Origin: Gammaproteobacteria bacterium
GTDB taxonomy: Bacteria > Pseudomonadota > Gammaproteobacteria > Enterobacterales > Alteromonadaceae
Direction: 5' to 3'
DNA length: 52,248 nucleotides
Assembly: GCA_018826295.1 (NCBI GenBank)
Contig: JAHJZX010000063.1
Location: 1 to 52,248 of the forward strand
Below, piece after piece: positions 9,492-23,253 of the stretch. The first letter of the stretch is position 1, and every line of letters starts with the position of its first letter. The notes beneath the pieces were generated by a model. That model searched no databases. It saw only the letters and a list, made by a program, of their open reading frames with translations, and was not told the origin of the DNA. A program made the position numbers and the translations under genes.

Positions 9492-10436
9492 GTGACTACA
9501 CCTTTACGTATTATTTTTGCCGGCACGCCGGATTTTGCTGCCCGTCATTTACAGGCTCTTATCGATTCCGGTCACCAGGTGGTAGCGGCGTACACCCAGC
9601 CAGACCGGCCTGCAGGCCGTGGGCAGCAGTTGCAACCCAGCGCAGTAAAGCAACTGGCAGTCAAACATGGTATTGCCGTTTATCAACCAAAGTCATTGAA
9701 AAAAGCACCGGCACAAAGTGAGCTGGCCGCGTTAAATGCTGATGTAATGGTAGTAGTGGCCTACGGCCTGATATTGCCACAAACTGTGTTGGATACACCG
9801 CGATTAGGCTGCATTAACGTCCATGGCTCTTTGTTACCACGCTGGCGTGGTGCCGCACCTATTCAGCGCGCTATTTGGGCTGGTGACGAACACACCGGCA
9901 TCACCATTATGCAAATGGATGCCGGTTTAGATACCGGTGCCATGCTAAGCCGGGTAACCTGCAGCATAGACACAACCGACACCAGCGCTAGTTTGTACGA
10001 TAAACTGGCACAGCTGGGTCCTGCTGCTTTAACAGATGCCCTGGACAACCTGCCGGCATTACAGCAACAGGCGCAAACGCAGGACGATAACCATGCCAGT
10101 TATGCCGAAAAATTGCATAAGGATGAAGCCCTGCTCGACTTTAACAAAGCAGCCATAGCGCTGGAGCGTGAAATCCGAGCCTTTAATCCCTGGCCGGTTA
10201 GTTATCTGGCGCTGGCACAAGGCAACGTTAAAGTATGGCTAGCCCATGCAGAGGCGTCTTCCGGTCAGGCGACAGCGGGCACTGTACTCAGCGCAGATAA
10301 ACAGGGCATTCGCATAGCCTGTGCCGAAGGTGTGTTATGTATTAGCCAGCTGCAACCACCCGGCAAAAAGCCGATGGCCGCTGCTGACTTTATTAATGGC
10401 CGGGCCGACTGGCTTGCGGCAGGTAAACAGCTATGA
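9492..10436 (+). CDS. fmt: methionyl-tRNA formyltransferase
   Basis: Formylates initiator Met-tRNA using 10-formyl-tetrahydrofolate. It is 314 residues. The catalytic domain has FAGTPDFAA near the start and [15 protein letters not shown] with the active-site Asn/His/Asp set (VHGSLLP and MDAGLDTG). The C-terminal OB-like tRNA-binding domain (about 205-314) includes FNPWPVSY and PPGKKPM. The start codon is GTG 9492. rsmB begins inside its stop codon (ATGA), continuing the def-fmt-rsmB-trkA operon known from E. coli. Confidence 0.97.
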   Translation: MTTPLRIIFAGTPDFAARHLQALIDSGHQVVAAYTQPDRPAGRGQQLQPSAVKQLAVKHGIAVYQPKSLKKAPAQSELAALNADVMVVVAYGLILPQTVLDTPRLGCINVHGSLLPRWRGAAPIQRAIWAGDEHTGITIMQMDAGLDTGAMLSRVTCSIDTTDTSASLYDKLAQLGPAALTDALDNLPALQQQAQTQDDNHASYAEKLHKDEALLDFNKAAIALEREIRAFNPWPVSYLALAQGNVKVWLAHAEASSGQATAGTVLSADKQGIRIACAEGVLCISQLQPPGKKPMAAADFINGRADWLAAGKQL

Positions 10437-11740
10437 GCGCCAACCTGCGCGCACTTGCAGCGAGGTGCTGCTATGAGGTAGTCGATGGCGGCATTAGCTT
10501 ATCGGAAGCACTGCCTAAAGCTCAGGCGCAGACAGACAACACTTTAGATAAAGCTCTGTTACAGGAAATTTGTTTTGGCGTGCTGCGTTATTTACCGCAG
10601 TTAGAGGCGGTTTGTAGCCAGCTCATGAGCAAACCACTGATAAAGCAGCTACGCCCACTGCAGTTTTTATTGTACGTAGGTATTTATCAGCTGAAGTTTA
10701 TGCGTATTCCTGATCATGCCGCTATCAGTGAAACCGTCGATGCCGCCCGCGAGCTCAAAGGCCAGTCATTAACTAAACTGATTAACGGCGTGTTGCGCAA
10801 CGTGCAGCGTAACAGCGAATTGTTTAACTTCGATACAGCGCCAGCAGCAGTAAAATACAATCACCCGGGCTGGCTGATAACCGCTTTGCAGCAAGCCTAT
10901 CCAAACAACTGGCAAACAATACTGGATGCTAATCAGCATAAAGCACCGCTATGGTTGCGGGTAAATGTCAGTAAAATTAATCCGACCGACTATGCCGCCG
11001 CACTGACGCGCGCCGGTATTGACTATACCCGGCCGGTGGCTGACCTGCCGGCCGCGATCAAACTGGCACAGGCGCAGGATGTTACCAGCCTGCCTGGTTA
11101 TCTCGACGGTTGGTTTTCGGTACAGGACCTTTCGGCCCAGTACGCCGCAGTGTTGCTTAATGCACAGGATGGCCAGCAAGTGTTGGATGCCTGCTGCGCA
11201 CCCGGTGGCAAAAGCTGCCATATTTTGGAACTGGCGCCACAGGCTGAATTAACCGCTTTGGATAAAGATCCTAAGCGCTTACTGCGGGTACACGATAATC
11301 TGGCTCGCTTGGGTTTTAACGCCAACGTTATAGCGGCTGATGCCGCCGTACCAGACAGTTGGTGGCAAGGTCAGCAGTTTGATCGCATCTTGCTGGACGT
11401 GCCCTGCTCGGCTACCGGCGTTATACGGCGGCATCCGGACATTCGTTGGTTGCGTAAAAAGGCGGATATTGCCGCACTGGCAGAATTACAGCAGCAAATC
11501 CTCAGCCAATGCTGGCAATTATTAGCGCCTGGCGGCACTTTGCTTTATGCCACCTGCAGTGTGTTACCCGAGGAAAACCAACAGCAAATTGCACAGTTTT
11601 TACTGCAACACAGTGATGCGCAACTACAACCTGCGCCACAGCAACACAGCTCGCAGCCGTTTGGTTGGCAATTACTCCCCGGTGAACAGGACGGCGACGG
11701 GTTTTTCTACGCCATTTTGCATAAAAAGATAGCAGGCTAA
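10433..11740 (+). CDS. rsmB: 16S rRNA (cytosine-967-C5)-methyltransferase
   Basis: Methylates C967 of 16S rRNA with SAM. The 435-residue protein has an N-terminal NusB-like RNA-binding domain (about 1-145) and a C-terminal Rossmann methyltransferase. The SAM loop is [11 protein letters not shown] (about 249-259). The two cysteines needed by m5C methyltransferases appear in DVPCSATG, the catalytic one, and [11 protein letters not shown], the release one. It overlaps fmt by four bases and is followed after 4 bases by trkA. Confidence 0.96.
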   Translation: MSANLRALAARCCYEVVDGGISLSEALPKAQAQTDNTLDKALLQEICFGVLRYLPQLEAVCSQLMSKPLIKQLRPLQFLLYVGIYQLKFMRIPDHAAISETVDAARELKGQSLTKLINGVLRNVQRNSELFNFDTAPAAVKYNHPGWLITALQQAYPNNWQTILDANQHKAPLWLRVNVSKINPTDYAAALTRAGIDYTRPVADLPAAIKLAQAQDVTSLPGYLDGWFSVQDLSAQYAAVLLNAQDGQQVLDACCAPGGKSCHILELAPQAELTALDKDPKRLLRVHDNLARLGFNANVIAADAAVPDSWWQGQQFDRILLDVPCSATGVIRRHPDIRWLRKKADIAALAELQQQILSQCWQLLAPGGTLLYATCSVLPEENQQQIAQFLLQHSDAQLQPAPQQHSSQPFGWQLLPGEQDGDGFFYAILHKKIAG

Positions 11741-11744
11741 GCGT

Positions 11745-13121
11745 ATGAAAATAATCATTCTGGGTGCCGGTCAGGTTGGCGCTACTCTGGCAGAAAACCT
11801 GGTAGGTGAACAAAACGATATTACCATCGTAGATACTAATATCGACAAACTCCGCGCCCTGCAGGACCGTTTTGACCTGCAGGTGGTATTTGGCCACGGC
11901 TCGCATCCTGACATTCTGAAAAAAGCCGGTGCCGAAGATGCCGATATGATAGTAGCCGTTACCAACAGTGACGAAGTAAATATCGTAGCCTGCCAGGTAG
12001 CTTACAGTATCTTCAGCACGCCGGTTAAAATTGCCCGCATCCGCACTAACCAATATCTGAAATACCGCGACGAATTATTTCATAAAGATGATATGCCGGT
12101 TGATCACTTTATTGCCCCGGAAGCACTGGTTACCAACTATATCCGTCGCTTAATCGATTACCCCGGCGCGCTGCAGGTAGTAGAGTTTGCCGGCGGCAAA
12201 GTCAGCCTGGTGGCGGTTAAAGCGTACTATGGTGGTTTGCTGGTTGGCCATGCACTGTCGGCGCTGAAAGAGCACATGCCGAATATTGAAACCCGGGTAG
12301 CTGCTATCTACCGGCGCGGCACGGCCATTAAGCCGCTGGGCACCACCATTATTGAAGCCGATGATGAAGTTTTCTTCGTCGCGGCAACCAAGCATATCCG
12401 TGCGGTGATGAGCGAGCTGCAAAAACTGGAACGAAGCTATCGGCGCATTATGATTGCCGGTGGCGGTAACGTCGGTTTTGGTCTGGCGCGGGCACTGGAA
12501 AAAACCCACAGCGTTAAGCTGATAGAGCGTGGCAAAGAACGCGCCGAATTTTTATCCAGTGCGCTGGATAACACAGTGGTTTATGTTGGTGATGCCTCAG
12601 ACCCTGAGCTACTGGAAGAAGAAAACATAGAGCAGGTCGATGTATTTATTGCCGTTACCAACGACGATGAAGCCAACATTATGTCTGCCATGCTGGCCAA
12701 ACGAATGGGCGCGCAAAAAACCATGGTTCTGATCAAACGTGGCGCTTATGTTGATTTGCTGCAGGGCGGCGAAGTTGACATAGCGGTATCACCGCAACAA
12801 GCCACTATTTCAGCCTTGTTAACCCATATACGCCGTGGTGATATCGTTAATGTGTATTCATTGCGCCGAGGCGCAGCCGAAGCAATAGAAGCTGTAGCCC
12901 GCGGCGATGCCAGCACCAGTAAGGTAGTGGGTAAAACTATTGGTGAGCTTAGATTACCGCCGGGCACCACCATAGGTGCCATAGTACGCGGCGACGAAGT
13001 CCTGATTGCCCATGACAATACCAAAATTGAAACCGACGACCACATTATTTTGTTTATGGTCGACAAGAAACACATTGTCGAAGTTGAAAAGCTGTTTCAG
13101 GTGAGCGCCATTTTTATCTAG
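11745..13121 (+). CDS. trkA: Trk potassium uptake regulatory subunit TrkA
   Basis: A peripheral, nucleotide-binding regulator of the TrkH potassium channel. At 458 residues it has the usual duplicated layout: RCK-N domain with [10 protein letters not shown] (7-16), an RCK-C domain, then a second RCK-N with [10 protein letters not shown] (about 240-249) and a second RCK-C. These NAD(H)/ATP-binding halves form a gating ring under TrkH. It is last in the def-fmt-rsmB-trkA operon and converges with trkH. Confidence 0.97.
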   Translation: MKIIILGAGQVGATLAENLVGEQNDITIVDTNIDKLRALQDRFDLQVVFGHGSHPDILKKAGAEDADMIVAVTNSDEVNIVACQVAYSIFSTPVKIARIRTNQYLKYRDELFHKDDMPVDHFIAPEALVTNYIRRLIDYPGALQVVEFAGGKVSLVAVKAYYGGLLVGHALSALKEHMPNIETRVAAIYRRGTAIKPLGTTIIEADDEVFFVAATKHIRAVMSELQKLERSYRRIMIAGGGNVGFGLARALEKTHSVKLIERGKERAEFLSSALDNTVVYVGDASDPELLEEENIEQVDVFIAVTNDDEANIMSAMLAKRMGAQKTMVLIKRGAYVDLLQGGEVDIAVSPQQATISALLTHIRRGDIVNVYSLRRGAAEAIEAVARGDASTSKVVGKTIGELRLPPGTTIGAIVRGDEVLIAHDNTKIETDDHIILFMVDKKHIVEVEKLFQVSAIFI

Positions 13122-13137
13122 ACAGCAGATACTGAGC

Positions 13138-13160
13138 AAGCCGCTACACCGTTGCGGCTT
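13138..13160. terminator. hairpin between convergent trkA and trkH
   Basis: AAGCCGC (13138-13144) pairs with GCGGCTT (13154-13160) over a 9-base loop. It is followed on the plus strand by AATCTTT, only a weak U tract. It lies in the 37-bp gap between the two convergent genes and touches the trkH stop, so it probably serves trkA, perhaps both. Confidence 0.5.
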
Positions 13161-14610
13161 AATCTTTCCAGAACGCTGGGGTAAACAATACCAGCAGCGT
13201 AAACACCTCTAACCGGCCAAACACCATGGCGATTACCAGCAACCACTTACTGCTGTCCGGTATATTGCCGAAATGGGCTGCCACCTCTCCCAGGCCGGGG
13301 CCCAGATTATTTAAACAAGCGGCCGTAGCGGTAAAAGCGGTGATGTTATCCAGTCCGGTCAGAATTAACAGCAACATTATCACTACAAACACCAGCGCGT
13401 AGGCGGCAAAAAAGCCCCATACCGCTTCAACAATACGGTCGTCTACCGCCCGCCGTCCCAGCTTGATTGCATATACCGCCCGCGGATGAATAAGCCGGTT
13501 AAGCTCGCGTTTGCCCTGTAAAAACAACAGCAAAACCCGCACCACCTTCATGCCACCACCGGTAGAACCGGCGCAGCCACCTATAAAGCTGGAAAAAATT
13601 AGCAAGATCGGTAAAAACAACGGCCAGGCAGCAAAGCCGTCGGTAGCAAACCCCGCCGTGGTAGAAATAGACACCGCCTGAAAGGCTGCATGGTTTAATG
13701 CCTCAGCAGTACTGCTATAAACATTGGTATAAAGCAGTACCGCGAAACAAATAAATATCAGCGCGGCCTGAATGGCCAAAAAGGCTTTAAATTCCGGATC
13801 ACGAAAATAAGTACTGACGCTTTTACCGCGCACAGCGGCAAAATGCAGCGGAAAGTTAATCGCGCTCAGCAATAAAAATATTACGCAGATAGCATTTATT
13901 GCCGCACTGTTAAAGTGCCCTATACTGGCATCATAGGTGGAAAAACCACCGATAGCGACGGTAGAGAACGCATGGCAAATGGCATCAAAACCACTCATAC
14001 CTGCCAAAAAAAACGCCAGCGCGCAGCTTAAGGTTAGCGCGAGATAGATATACCACAGGTGCTTAGCGGTATCGGCAATGCGCGGCGTCATCTTGTTGTC
14101 TTTTACCGGGCCAGGCGTCTCAGCACGGTACAACTGCATACCACCGACACCTAACATCGGTAATATTGCCACGGCCAATACGATGATCCCCATGCCACCC
14201 AGCCATTGCAGCTGCTGGCGATAGTACAATATGGCTTTAGGCAGGTGCTCAATGCCGGTTAGTACTGTCGCGCCAGTTGTGGTGAGGCCGGAGAAAGCCT
14301 CAAACATAGCACCAGCCAGGTTAAGCTCCGGGTTGCTGGCCAGCATAAACGGAATGGCACCGACGGCACCCAGCACCGTCCAAAACAGCACCACTATTAA
14401 AAAGCCATCGCGAACTTTAAGTTCGCGCCGGTAAGCACGGTTTGGATACCAGATAATAAAACCGATAAACAAACACAGCACAAAAGACAATAAAAACGGT
14501 ACGCCGGCACCGTCTTGATACCAGTACGCCACAAACGCCGGCGGCACCATGCTGATGCTAAAAATAGCAATCAGCAGGCCCAGGATCCGAATTATCGAAC
14601 GGTATTGCAT
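13159..14610 (-). CDS. trkH: Trk potassium uptake channel TrkH
   Basis: The membrane-embedded pore of the Trk K+ uptake system. It is 483 residues with about ten to twelve transmembrane segments and the four pore loops of the SKT superfamily. Recognisable filter regions are TTTGATVLTG, STVAIGGFST, STTAGFATDG and a late NNLGPGLGEV. Between them lies GGCAGSTGGGMKVVR, typical of TrkH. It needs TrkA, encoded tail to tail beside it, for gating. The promoter must lie in the 30-bp gap to pepQ or within pepQ, which runs in the same direction. Confidence 0.97.
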   Translation of the reverse strand: MQYRSIIRILGLLIAIFSISMVPPAFVAYWYQDGAGVPFLLSFVLCLFIGFIIWYPNRAYRRELKVRDGFLIVVLFWTVLGAVGAIPFMLASNPELNLAGAMFEAFSGLTTTGATVLTGIEHLPKAILYYRQQLQWLGGMGIIVLAVAILPMLGVGGMQLYRAETPGPVKDNKMTPRIADTAKHLWYIYLALTLSCALAFFLAGMSGFDAICHAFSTVAIGGFSTYDASIGHFNSAAINAICVIFLLLSAINFPLHFAAVRGKSVSTYFRDPEFKAFLAIQAALIFICFAVLLYTNVYSSTAEALNHAAFQAVSISTTAGFATDGFAAWPLFLPILLIFSSFIGGCAGSTGGGMKVVRVLLLFLQGKRELNRLIHPRAVYAIKLGRRAVDDRIVEAVWGFFAAYALVFVVIMLLLILTGLDNITAFTATAACLNNLGPGLGEVAAHFGNIPDSSKWLLVIAMVFGRLEVFTLLVLFTPAFWKD

Positions 14611-14640
14611 AGTGGCAGCTGTTATCCCTGGGTAGTTCGC

Positions 14641-16008
<1,368 letters not shown>

Positions 16009-16011
16009 TCA

Positions 16012-17925
16012 TCATTCCACTATGACCCCAATCTGCATTGACGTCAGCGGCTTAAACACGTCAACCGGCGCATTAAGCCTGATATTGTAAATCTGGTAAT
16101 ACGCCATCACCGCTTTAACATATTCACGCGTTTCACGATAAGGAATAGTTTCTACCCAGACGTCTGCCGGCAGCGCATAATCTTTCGGGATCCACTGTTT
16201 TACCCTGCTGTAACCGGCGTTATAAGCGGCCGTTGCCATCAGCAGGTTACCATCGTTACGCCGCATCAGATAATTCAGATAGTCGACGCCGTAATCAATA
16301 TTCAACACCGGGTTATTCAGTTGCGCCAGCTGCACCGGCTTCTTCGCAATTTGTCGCGCTGTTGCTGGCATCAGCTGCATTAAACCCCGCGCGCCTACCG
16401 GCGATGCCGCGTCGGCCATAAACGAACTTTCGCGCCGCGCTATCGCCATCGCCCAGCCGGAATCAATTTCAGCCTTGGCGGCACTTTGGCTAATTTCATC
16501 TTTATACGCCAGCGGAAAGCGCAACTCTACATCGTCCCAATAGCCGACATCCGCCAGCGAGAAAATCGCCCTTTCATACCACTGCAATTGATAGGCCAGC
16601 TTAGCTGATACTAATTTTTGTTGTTCAGATGAAATATCCTGCAGATGATTCCACTCGCGGCGGGCTTCCGTTAACCGGCCTAAGGCCAGCCATTCCTGCG
16701 CCCGCTTTACAGTTGGGTGTTGCTGTAATTGCTGTAACTCAGTGTCACTGACAGTCACCGGCGCATGTGCCAGACTCGGCGGCAACCCCAGGCGGGAAGC
16801 GGCCATAAAGCCATAAAAATGCCGCTGCAACGCCAGTTGCTGCATTAAAACGGTAGCTTTTTCTGTCTGCCCTTGCTGCTCATAGGCGCGTGCCAACCAG
16901 TAACGCCAGGCACTATCATTGCTAACATCGGCCGGTAAGGCTTCAATAATCTGCTGTACCTTTGGCCAGTCAAGCTGCGCCAGCGCATGGCTGACATGCC
17001 AGTGCGCCAGTGTGCTGTCGATAAATTCAGATGGCAAATCGGCAAACCAAACTGCTGCGCGTTCATCACCTTTACTGGCCAGCGCTATAGCAAACTGGCG
17101 CTGCACATCCAGCCGCTGAGCCTCGGTAAAGTAAGGATCATTGACAAACTTTTGCCACACCCTAAGTGCCTGATCCGGATGGCGCCAGATTAGCCGTTTT
17201 AAACCATAGGCAGCAATGTCCCGCTCCTGCGGCTTTTTCAGCGTAAAAAACCGGCTATTAGCTATCACTGCCGGATTACGCCGGGCCTGCTGATACATAT
17301 CGGCCAGATAGTGCATATCTGCGGGTAACTGCGATTTTAAATACGGAATTAAACTGGCATCACCACCTTCTGCCGCCAGTGTAAGGCGCAACCAAACCCG
17401 TTCGGCCGTTTGCTGGCCGGCTTTGCGCCAGGCCGAAAATAGCGGATCACACGCTTTTGGCTGAGATTTTCCCACCAGCCACAACCGACTCACTTCCGGC
17501 CACAGCCGGTCGCTGTCAGCATCTTTAGCGGCCAATTTAAAACGCACAGCATAACATTCCAGTTCGGCGTCAGTTGAGCCCTGGTAATTTGCCAGATAAA
17601 GCCCGGCCTTTTGCCGCCGCGCTAAATCCAGTAACCAGGGTTTACGTAACGGCCAGTCTAAAGGCGAGCCTTGATGCTGCTGCAGGAAAGCCGCTATACG
17701 CTCATCAGCTGTCAGAAACTGCTGTAAGCGTCGCAGTTCAAGATAAGGTTGCAACGGATATTCGGCAAATTTCTGCAGCAGTTTTTGTGCCTGCTGGTAC
17801 TTCACACTGCCAATTTGACGCTCGGCTTGCAAAAATTCATTACGCAAACCTGCCTCAGAAGACACTGACGCCGCCGATAATGGCGCCAGTAGCAGGTTAC
17901 TCAACATAAAAACAATACGTTTCAC
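16012..17925 (-). CDS. slt: soluble lytic murein transglycosylase
   Basis: A periplasmic enzyme that cuts the MurNAc-GlcNAc bond of peptidoglycan, leaving 1,6-anhydro ends. The preferred start is GTG 17925, giving 637 residues (E. coli Slt70 is 645) with a signal peptide (KRIVFMLSNLLLAPLSAASV). Longer in-frame starts reach 18105 but add a non-export-like leader over the fadB promoter region. ATG 17907 is an alternative. The helical U- and L-domains are followed by the C-terminal catalytic domain with the glutamate in IARRESSFM, then GARGLMQLMPATA and ATAAYNAG. Confidence 0.93.
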   Translation of the reverse strand: MKRIVFMLSNLLLAPLSAASVSSEAGLRNEFLQAERQIGSVKYQQAQKLLQKFAEYPLQPYLELRRLQQFLTADERIAAFLQQHQGSPLDWPLRKPWLLDLARRQKAGLYLANYQGSTDAELECYAVRFKLAAKDADSDRLWPEVSRLWLVGKSQPKACDPLFSAWRKAGQQTAERVWLRLTLAAEGGDASLIPYLKSQLPADMHYLADMYQQARRNPAVIANSRFFTLKKPQERDIAAYGLKRLIWRHPDQALRVWQKFVNDPYFTEAQRLDVQRQFAIALASKGDERAAVWFADLPSEFIDSTLAHWHVSHALAQLDWPKVQQIIEALPADVSNDSAWRYWLARAYEQQGQTEKATVLMQQLALQRHFYGFMAASRLGLPPSLAHAPVTVSDTELQQLQQHPTVKRAQEWLALGRLTEARREWNHLQDISSEQQKLVSAKLAYQLQWYERAIFSLADVGYWDDVELRFPLAYKDEISQSAAKAEIDSGWAMAIARRESSFMADAASPVGARGLMQLMPATARQIAKKPVQLAQLNNPVLNIDYGVDYLNYLMRRNDGNLLMATAAYNAGYSRVKQWIPKDYALPADVWVETIPYRETREYVKAVMAYYQIYNIRLNAPVDVFKPLTSMQIGVIVE

Positions 17926-17998
17926 GACGATAACCCCGACAAAAATTCTAAACTGAAAGAAATACCACCTATAGTTACTGCTAATCAGTGGGGGCAAA

Positions 17999-18016
17999 TT
18001 CAAACACGCGTTTAAA
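17999..18016. promoter_or_regulatory. candidate PsrA-type operator upstream of fadBA
   Basis: TTCAAAC-ACGC-GTTTAAA is a near-perfect inverted repeat (6 of 7 arm positions) about 100 bp upstream of fadB, in the slt-fadB divergent gap. Its AAAC-N4-GTTT core resembles the site of PsrA, the TetR-family repressor of beta-oxidation genes in Pseudomonas and Shewanella. The regulator gene is not in the window, so the assignment rests on motif and position only. Confidence 0.4.
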
Positions 18017-18116
18017 TAACGGTTGAATTTTTTACCAAACCACGACACACTGAGCCAGACAACCTCATCGTACCAGTTGCGAACAACCTTAACATACGCG
18101 ACCAAGGAGCACCGTT

Positions 18117-21450
<3,334 letters not shown>

Positions 21451-21480
21451 GCTGGCAGCAGCAAACACAATCGCATAGAA

Positions 21481-21512
21481 TAAGGGCCGTTTTTACGGCC
21501 CTTATGGTTTTA
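21481..21512 (+). terminator. rho-independent terminator after fadBA
   Basis: TAAGGGCCGT (21481-21490) pairs perfectly with ACGGCCCTTA (21495-21504) around a TTTT loop. A TGGTTTTAT tail follows on the plus strand. The next gene begins only five bases beyond, so that gene probably starts within or very close to the terminated region. Confidence 0.9.
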
Positions 21513-21516
21513 TAAA

Positions 21517-22053
21517 TTGACTGCGACTCAAAAAGCTCTCTTTTACGGTTTTTTCACGCTGTTTATCACAACTGTATGTTTGTTCGTTTTTTACTACCAG
21601 GCAATGCCAAACAAAGAGGCATATAAATTAAGTTTTTGCTTTGCATTTATTTGCGTTGTTTTTTTATACAAAAAAAAGCAATTCAGAGAGAATCTAAAAA
21701 CCAGAAGTATTATATCCAGTAACGCCTTTCTGCTTGTGCTTTTTCCAATACAGTTATTCGGCGTAGCCCTTTTCTTTGCCTTTTTTATAGCTCTTTGGAC
21801 AACCTTATTATGGGGCGAGAATGCTAAATTTCTTACCGAAGTGGTAGATGTAGGAAAATGCGGCCCGGCCACTAAGAAATATACCTGTATAGATCTTAAG
21901 TCAACTGAAGGTGATTTCAGTGCGGTGAGACTCGAAGAAAGATATAAAAATCATGTAATGATTGGCACCAAAGTGGTATTCAACGTTGATCGATCCCCTT
22001 TGGGGTATAAGGTTAATTCAGTTATTCCGTTATTCGATTTAAAGCCAAACTAG
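21517..22053 (+). CDS. predicted membrane protein of unknown function
   Basis: I do not recognise a family. The 178-residue frame opens with TTG 21517 and has no visible ribosome site. About three hydrophobic segments occur (near residues 9-28, 37-50 and 68-98). They are followed by a soluble C-terminal domain of about 75 residues with a CGPATKKYTC cysteine pair and a beta-rich, possibly OB- or SH3-like pattern. The first ATG, 21604, would remove the first membrane segment. The sequence is markedly more AT-rich than fadA and starts right behind the fadA terminator, which suggests later acquisition. Confidence 0.6.
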   Translation: MTATQKALFYGFFTLFITTVCLFVFYYQAMPNKEAYKLSFCFAFICVVFLYKKKQFRENLKTRSIISSNAFLLVLFPIQLFGVALFFAFFIALWTTLLWGENAKFLTEVVDVGKCGPATKKYTCIDLKSTEGDFSAVRLEERYKNHVMIGTKVVFNVDRSPLGYKVNSVIPLFDLKPN

Positions 22054-22147
22054 CTTTTGTATTTTTGATATTCTCATCCTTTGCAAGACGCTGGCTTGGC
22101 ACTTCAGCATGAAGAAGTAGTGAATCAACATTCTTATTGGAGTAAGC

Positions 22148-22396
22148 ATGAAAGACATTTTTAGCAACGCAGACCAAACCCTGGATGCCTTAGGCCTGCG
22201 CTGCCCCGAGCCGGTAATGATGGTGCGGCTGCAACTGCGTAAAATGCAGCTGGGTGAGACTTTACTGATTATCGCCGACGACCCGGCCACCACCCGCGAT
22301 ATCCCTGCCTTTTGCCGCTTTATGGACCATGAGTTATTGAGCAGTGATACCAGTGAATTGCCGTATCGGTATGTGGTTAAAAAAGTCAGCGGTTAA
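22148..22396 (+). CDS. tusA: sulfurtransferase TusA/SirA family
   Basis: An 82-residue TusA-like protein. In E. coli TusA receives sulfur from IscS and passes it to TusD for 2-thiouridine in tRNA wobble positions. The active cysteine is in the signature [16 protein letters not shown] (C20). The alternating [18 protein letters not shown] segment is also typical. GGAGTAAGC precedes the ATG. The other parts of the relay are not in the window. Its stop is 6 bases from the convergent antitoxin stop. Confidence 0.93.
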   Translation: MKDIFSNADQTLDALGLRCPEPVMMVRLQLRKMQLGETLLIIADDPATTRDIPAFCRFMDHELLSSDTSELPYRYVVKKVSG

Positions 22397-22402
22397 TGGC
22401 AA

Positions 22403-22708
22403 TTACGCTAGTATCTGTAAGCCCTTCTTTGCCACAAGATTAAGCAGTTTTAACGATGGACCATTAGGCTTTTTCTGCCCCTGCTCCCACTTCTGCACAG
22501 TCGATTTGCTGGTATTTAAATAGGCGGCAAACACACCCTGGCTGGCTTTATTACGGGTGCGGATCTGTTTAATTTGCTCCGCACTAAATTCCTCTACAAC
22601 CGGCAGGCATAGTGCTTCTATCTCGCGCAAGGTAGTATCTTTCATTACCCCGGCGTTATAAAAATCCTGCGCTGTTTCCTGCACCATATCTAAAATTGAT
22701 TTAGTCAT
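22403..22708 (-). CDS. HTH antitoxin of a type II toxin-antitoxin pair
   Basis: A 101-residue protein with a C-terminal Cro/C1-type helix-turn-helix (SQGVFAAYLNTSKSTVQKWE, about 61-80), like the HigA/NadS antitoxins. It is expected to bind and neutralise the toxin encoded just upstream and to repress the shared promoter. Its ATG lies inside the toxin's 3' end (8-base overlap), so it is translationally coupled. Toxin-first order is characteristic of HigBA-type modules. Confidence 0.85.
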   Translation of the reverse strand: MTKSILDMVQETAQDFYNAGVMKDTTLREIEALCLPVVEEFSAEQIKQIRTRNKASQGVFAAYLNTSKSTVQKWEQGQKKPNGPSLKLLNLVAKKGLQILA

Positions 22709-23072
22709 CTGCGTTTATCTCAAATAGTGCGCCAGCATCCAGCAGACGGTAAATTTCAGTATCACTGTAATTCAGCAAATCATTAGCCAATATTCTCAAT
22801 GCTTTTAACTCAGTAGCAGTGATATTAGCTTTGGCATTTTTGGCAAAGCCATAAACAAAGAACGCTTTGTCGGCAAAGCGATAGGCTATTAAGGTTCTGC
22901 CGCCGCTACTTTTACCCTTAGCCGTCGCGACACGCTTTTTATAAACACCGCTGCCTAAGTCTGCATCAATCAGCCCTTGTTCCATCTCGGCGACTGCAAC
23001 TAAAAGAGTTCTGTCTGACAGACCTTCTTTGTGCGCCCATTTTGCGAAAGCTTTGTTTTTAAATACCCGCAT
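22701..23072 (-). CDS. RelE/HigB-type toxin
   Basis: A 123-residue basic protein resembling the RelE-family toxins (PF06296 group) paired with NadS/HigA-like antitoxins. Supporting segments are RVFKNKAFAKWAHKEGLSD, LGSGVYKKRVA, GKSSGGRTLIAYRF and FFVYGFAKNAKANI. Homologues act as ribosome-dependent or free mRNA endonucleases; activity here is inferred. ATG 23072 has AAGGA 6 bases upstream and is preferred to an in-frame TTG at 23078 that overlaps that ribosome site. The antitoxin gene overlaps its last 8 bases. Confidence 0.85.
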   Translation of the reverse strand: MRVFKNKAFAKWAHKEGLSDRTLLVAVAEMEQGLIDADLGSGVYKKRVATAKGKSSGGRTLIAYRFADKAFFVYGFAKNAKANITATELKALRILANDLLNYSDTEIYRLLDAGALFEINADD

Positions 23073-23098
23073 CAGCAATCCTTGCTACAAACGCAAAA

Positions 23099-23126
23099 AG
23101 TATAGCACTTAGTGCCATATTTTCAA
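23099..23126 (-). promoter_or_regulatory. toxin-antitoxin promoter with operator in the spacer
   Basis: On the minus strand, -35 TTGAAA (23121-23126) and -10 TATACT (23099-23104) are separated by 16 bases. The spacer contains the palindrome GCACT-T-AGTGC (23105-23115). An operator between -35 and -10, about 30 bp before the toxin start, fits conditional autorepression by the HTH antitoxin. Confidence 0.65.
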
Positions 23127-23155
23127 TTAATGCTGAATAAAACTTGTTGATTATC

Positions 23156-23187
23156 GACGGCGTTCCAGCCGTCAATCTAATTAGATT
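23156..23187. repeat. two adjacent palindromes upstream of the TA module
   Basis: GACGGC-GTTCCA-GCCGTC (23156-23173) is followed directly by the perfect palindrome AATCTAATTAGATT (23174-23187). They lie between the toxin promoter and the 3' end of the broken HNH gene. The first could be a weak terminator for that gene on the minus strand or a second operator; neither has a U tract. Confidence 0.45.
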
Positions 23188-23253
23188 GGCACTCTGTTCC
23201 ATCTTGTAATCACGAGATAATGGCAATTGATATAACAGTTGAGATGGTTGTAG

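Noticed and set aside
11502..12053. 183-residue minus-strand frame across the rsmB-trkA junction
   Set aside because: It lies opposite two well-supported genes and resembles no protein family; a shadow frame.
17926..18105. Longer N terminus for slt
   Set aside because: The extra 60 residues have no export-signal character and cross the fadB regulatory gap; GTG 17925 gives a proper signal peptide and family length.
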